A program made the translations under genes and the position numbers. From Mucidula mucida (lineage: Eukaryota > Basidiomycota > Agaricomycetes > Agaricales > Physalacriaceae): DNA of 12,354 bases. Below the pieces are notes generated by a model that made no database searches, was not told the DNA's origin, and saw nothing but the letters and a program-made list of their open reading frames with translations. Within the stretch, counting starts at the first letter, position 1; every line of letters begins with the position of its first letter. Positions 10,212 through 12,354 of the stretch are shown one piece after another. The DNA lies in contig JADNYV010000936.1 in the NCBI GenBank assembly GCA_015501055.1, positions 1 through 12,354 of the forward strand. Reading direction: 5' to 3'.

Positions 10212-10397
10212 TCATCCACCAACCTGCTCATACTGATGTTTTTTTCCAGAATCGAGATGATGTAGGTTCGGAACAAGGCCGCTTACTGATTACATCAAGG
10301 ACCGTAGCCAAACATCGCCACGACTTCGCGTCCACGTTGCCCCAACTTTACATCTCGACCACCACCGTTGCCGCCGCCGTTCTCGACGTCGCGTCAA
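10212..10397. promoter_or_regulatory. Bidirectional promoter region between FOL1 and SEC11
   Basis: The two start codons point away from each other across only 186 bases, so both promoters must lie here or overlap the genes. On the FOL1 strand a T/A-rich run (minus AAAAAAA, about 10240) follows a GTAAGC near 10281 and precedes GAGCAG near 10225, so a 5' UTR intron of FOL1 is possible. No clear TATA box is visible on either side. Confidence 0.65.
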
Positions 10398-11167
10398 ATG
10401 TTTACCGAAGAACTCAAGGCCTTTCGCAGGCTTGGATTCCGCCACGTACGTCGTGTCAGGCAGCCGTGATCCTTGTACTAAACACGACCATAGGTGCTTC
10501 TACAATGCTTGAACTTCGCATCTGTAATAGCCTCTGGCCTTATGATTTGGAAGGGACTTGGACTATTAACAAATACAGAGTCGCCCATTGTTGTTGTCCT
10601 GAGGTGGGCTTTCCAAGTCGACGAGGGTTAGACTAATGACGAGAACAGTGGATCAATGGAACCGGCCTTTTACCGCGGAGACCTCTTGTTTTTGACGAAT
10701 CCCGTCAATGAGAGGTACCATACTGGCGACATAACTGTATACAAGATTCCCGGGGCTGATATTCCTATCGTTCATCGAGTCCTCGAAACGCACGACTTTC
10801 CCCAAAAAGATTCCTTAAGGTGTGTTATGGCCTGATGTGCATGGAACGTCGTTGATTTGTTGCAAAGTGCCGTCGACCCGATATCACCCGTTAAGCAGTA
10901 TTACTGACCAAGGGAGACAATAACTATATCGACGACATTGACCTATATCAAGGCTTAGACTGGCTCGAAAGGAAACACATCGTCGGAAAGGTCCGCGGCT
11001 TCCTTCCATACATTGGATATGTTACAATTGCTATGGTCCGTCGCGTCTCTTGATTATTGGCCATAGCTCATCTTGACGCTTTCCAGAACGACTTCCCTCA
11101 ATTGAAGTATGCATTGTTAGGTGTCTTGGGTTATAGCGCTCATTCAGCGGGAATGATTGTTTGTTAG
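10398..11167 (+). CDS. SEC11: Signal peptidase complex catalytic subunit Sec11
   Basis: Sec11 is the serine protease of the ER membrane that removes signal peptides from secretory proteins. Exons: 10398-10445, 10494-10603, 10649-10819, 10868-11035, 11087 onward; introns of 48, 45, 48 and 51 nt, with TACTAAAC and GACTAATGAC branch sites. The protein starts [17 protein letters not shown], has one N-terminal membrane helix ([15 protein letters not shown]), then [15 protein letters not shown] with the catalytic Ser, [16 protein letters not shown] with the catalytic His, LTKGDNN, DDIDLY, and [18 protein letters not shown]. Two frame breaks appear: a base seems missing at 10901-10902 (VKQY then LLTKGDNN), and one seems extra in GGG 11128-11130, after which the family-like tail ALIQRE ends at TGA 11154-11156. 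As written, the frame before the second break runs to TAG 11165-11167. Corrected length would be about 188 aa, normal for Sec11. Confidence 0.93.
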
Positions 11168-11534
11168 TCTCTTGTTGCTCCGCTGAAGGCCTGTGTTAAT
11201 CAATTCATCTCACAGGCAGATATCATTGTTTTTCGTGTAACAACAAATCGCCTCTTTTTGGGTGCACTCTAAAGGCGCGGAGTTCTTTGAGCGACCATTC
11301 TCGCCACGCGCATCCAAGAGGTGCACACCTTTCATAACGCTAGCGCCGGTTCCGTCATTGCCAGATCCATCTCAAAGACTGGTCTGATGACAGATGGAAT
11401 CCTAGCTCTCATGTAACGGTGGCGCCTTGACGGAATTCGATATCAACCGAACAACAGGGAATATAGTATAGTATTCATGCCGTTCATGGAGACAAAGGAG
11501 GGAATATCGATACAGGCCACTCAAGGCATTCATG
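11168..11534. other. Convergent 3' intergenic region between SEC11 and the CYSTM gene
   Basis: These 367 bases separate two facing genes. I see no conserved protein, RNA gene or repeat. A minus-strand open frame that crosses part of it (11722-11402) is read-through from the last exons of the CYSTM gene. Confidence 0.5.
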
Positions 11535-12275
11535 TCAGAAATCGCACAAAGCTGTTTCTGATTATAAGTCATATCAACGGAATCCAAGGAATACGCACCA
11601 TCAAGACAGCAGAAACAGAGGATACACTTAAGCATGCCATACAAGTACCGGCCTCCGCTACCGCTCTCTCTTGCTGTTGACTGTTCGTTCACAAATTCAT
11701 TAACGACACACTTTCGGAGCACGGCGTAGCCAAAACCACGACTTACACCACGATGGTTTGCGGTTGACCTTGAGGTTGATACCCATATTGCGCCTGGCCA
11801 TAAGGAGAAGGCTGGCCGTACTGTCCTTGTCCTTGGTCATAACTTGTGGTGGATAGTTCTTCTGCTCATAGCCGCCTGGCGGGCCGGGTGGCGGGGAAAA
11901 ATACTGTCCATCGCCCTGTACGATTGAGGGGGCTGCTATCAAAGGACTGTACTTGAATACTTTCTTGAACAGCAAGTAAGGAATAACGAACTTGCGGGGG
12001 AGGGAAGTAACCGCCGTCGTGACCAGGGGCGGGCTGGATGTTAGTCGGTCAGGCGTCGGTACGCGTTATCAGGTCATTCATACCTTGAGGTGAAGGGTAC
12101 TGCTCAGGGGGAGGTCCTACATGGATTTCGTCAATGATTACACGTCGAAGACCGGTTTCCTTTCACAAACCTTGAGGAGAAGGGTATTGACCGGGAGGAG
12201 GTCCTAGCGAGAGGATGTCGGTACCCGAATCCAGCTGCATATTTATACGTTACCTTGAGGAGGGGCATAAGACAT
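11535..12275 (-). CDS. Pro/Gln/Tyr-rich protein with a C-terminal cysteine-rich transmembrane (CYSTM) module
   Basis: Inferred as seven small exons: 12275-12254, 12203-12171, 12116-12084, 12033-11992, 11915-11747, 11680-11599, 11551-11535 (about 132 aa). The start is ATGTCTTATGCC (MSYAPPQ). Exons 2 and 3 each encode one repeat, GPPPGQYPSPQ and GPPPEQYPSPQ. Next come PAPGHDGGYFPPPQ, GDGQYFSPPPGPPGGYEQ, then a Gln/Tyr/Gly-rich stretch (YDQGQGQYGQPSPYG...) ending QTIVV. The tail reads QQQERAVAEAGTCMACL, then ILCFCCLDALCDF and a stop, the pattern of CYSTM membrane anchors: a short hydrophobic segment crowded with Cys. Family members are small stress-linked, membrane-attached proteins; no reaction is known. 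Three frame adjustments are needed: near 12026-12033 (extra base), 11844-11845 (missing) and 11624-11625 (missing). The acceptor of exon 5 (11916; intron of 76 nt) is the least certain junction. Confidence 0.7.
12084..12203 (-). repeat. Two one-exon repeats in the CYSTM gene
   Basis: Exons 12203-12171 and 12116-12084 are both 33 nt, both start with GA, end with CAAG and are flanked by phase-1 introns (50, 54 and 50 nt). Their 11-residue products differ at one position (G/E). The exon sequences are close but not identical. Confidence 0.75.
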
Positions 12276-12354
12276 GGTGGATGGAAAGTAAGGACTAGGA
12301 CCGGCTTTTGACTTGGCAAAGGAATTGGCAAACCTCCATGATGCGATAGGATTT
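12276..12354. other. Start-proximal upstream sequence of the CYSTM gene
   Basis: Only 79 bases remain before the window ends. On the minus strand a pyrimidine-rich stretch (CTTACTTTCCATCCACC) directly precedes the ATG, as is common in fungal 5' leaders. Nothing else is recognisable. Confidence 0.4.

Noticed and set aside
10178..10636. 152-codon plus-strand open frame across the FOL1/SEC11 promoter
   Set aside because: It overlaps SEC11 exons 1 and 2 in another frame and reads through two good introns; Sec11 explains the region.
1..12354. Search for CRISPR arrays, transposon ends, tRNA or rRNA
   Set aside because: No regular repeats, terminal inverted repeats, transposase or reverse transcriptase motifs, or tRNA-like T-loop sequence were found by eye; a tRNAscan or repeat search could not be run.

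Overview
The window is nuclear DNA from a filamentous basidiomycete, most likely an Agaricomycete. Genes are cut by many short introns (about 41-76 nt, most 47-60) with GT-AG ends and CTAAC/CTGAC-like branch sites. The gene content is fungal and eukaryotic: a three-function folate gene, the signal peptidase subunit Sec11, a Zrg17-type zinc transporter subunit, a DHA1-type MFS pump, an F-box protein and a CYSTM-type Pro/Gln/Tyr-rich protein. I see no mobile element, CRISPR array, rRNA or tRNA.

Layout: (1) <1-1975, plus, 3' part of a cation diffusion facilitator of the Zrg17/Cis4 type; (2) 2308-4761, minus, MFS transporter, complete, 16 exons, 516 aa, every splice phase checks; (3) 5540-6800, minus, F-box protein, perhaps with an upstream exon reaching 7012; (4) 7480-10211, minus, FOL1 (two DHNA-aldolase domains, then HPPK, then DHPS), 5 exons; (5) 10398 to 11156 or 11167, plus, SEC11, 5 exons, divergent from FOL1 across 186 bp; (6) 11535-12275, minus, a 7-exon CYSTM protein whose N-terminal repeats each occupy their own exon. 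Genes 1/2 and 5/6 are convergent.

The genes do not form an obvious pathway or cluster. FOL1 (folate synthesis) and SEC11 (ER signal peptide removal) are housekeeping genes. The Zrg17-type protein would supply zinc to the ER/Golgi. The MFS protein is a likely drug or polyamine exporter at the plasma membrane. I do not see a new biological system here.

The most striking feature is a set of eleven inferred single-base frame breaks, about half of them at runs of three or four identical bases. They fall only in the two flanks (about 185-1237 and 9826-12033), while 1240-9820 reads cleanly apart from one ambiguous intron. Since SEC11 and FOL1 are expected to be essential, assembly errors near contig ends are more likely than decay of four genes.
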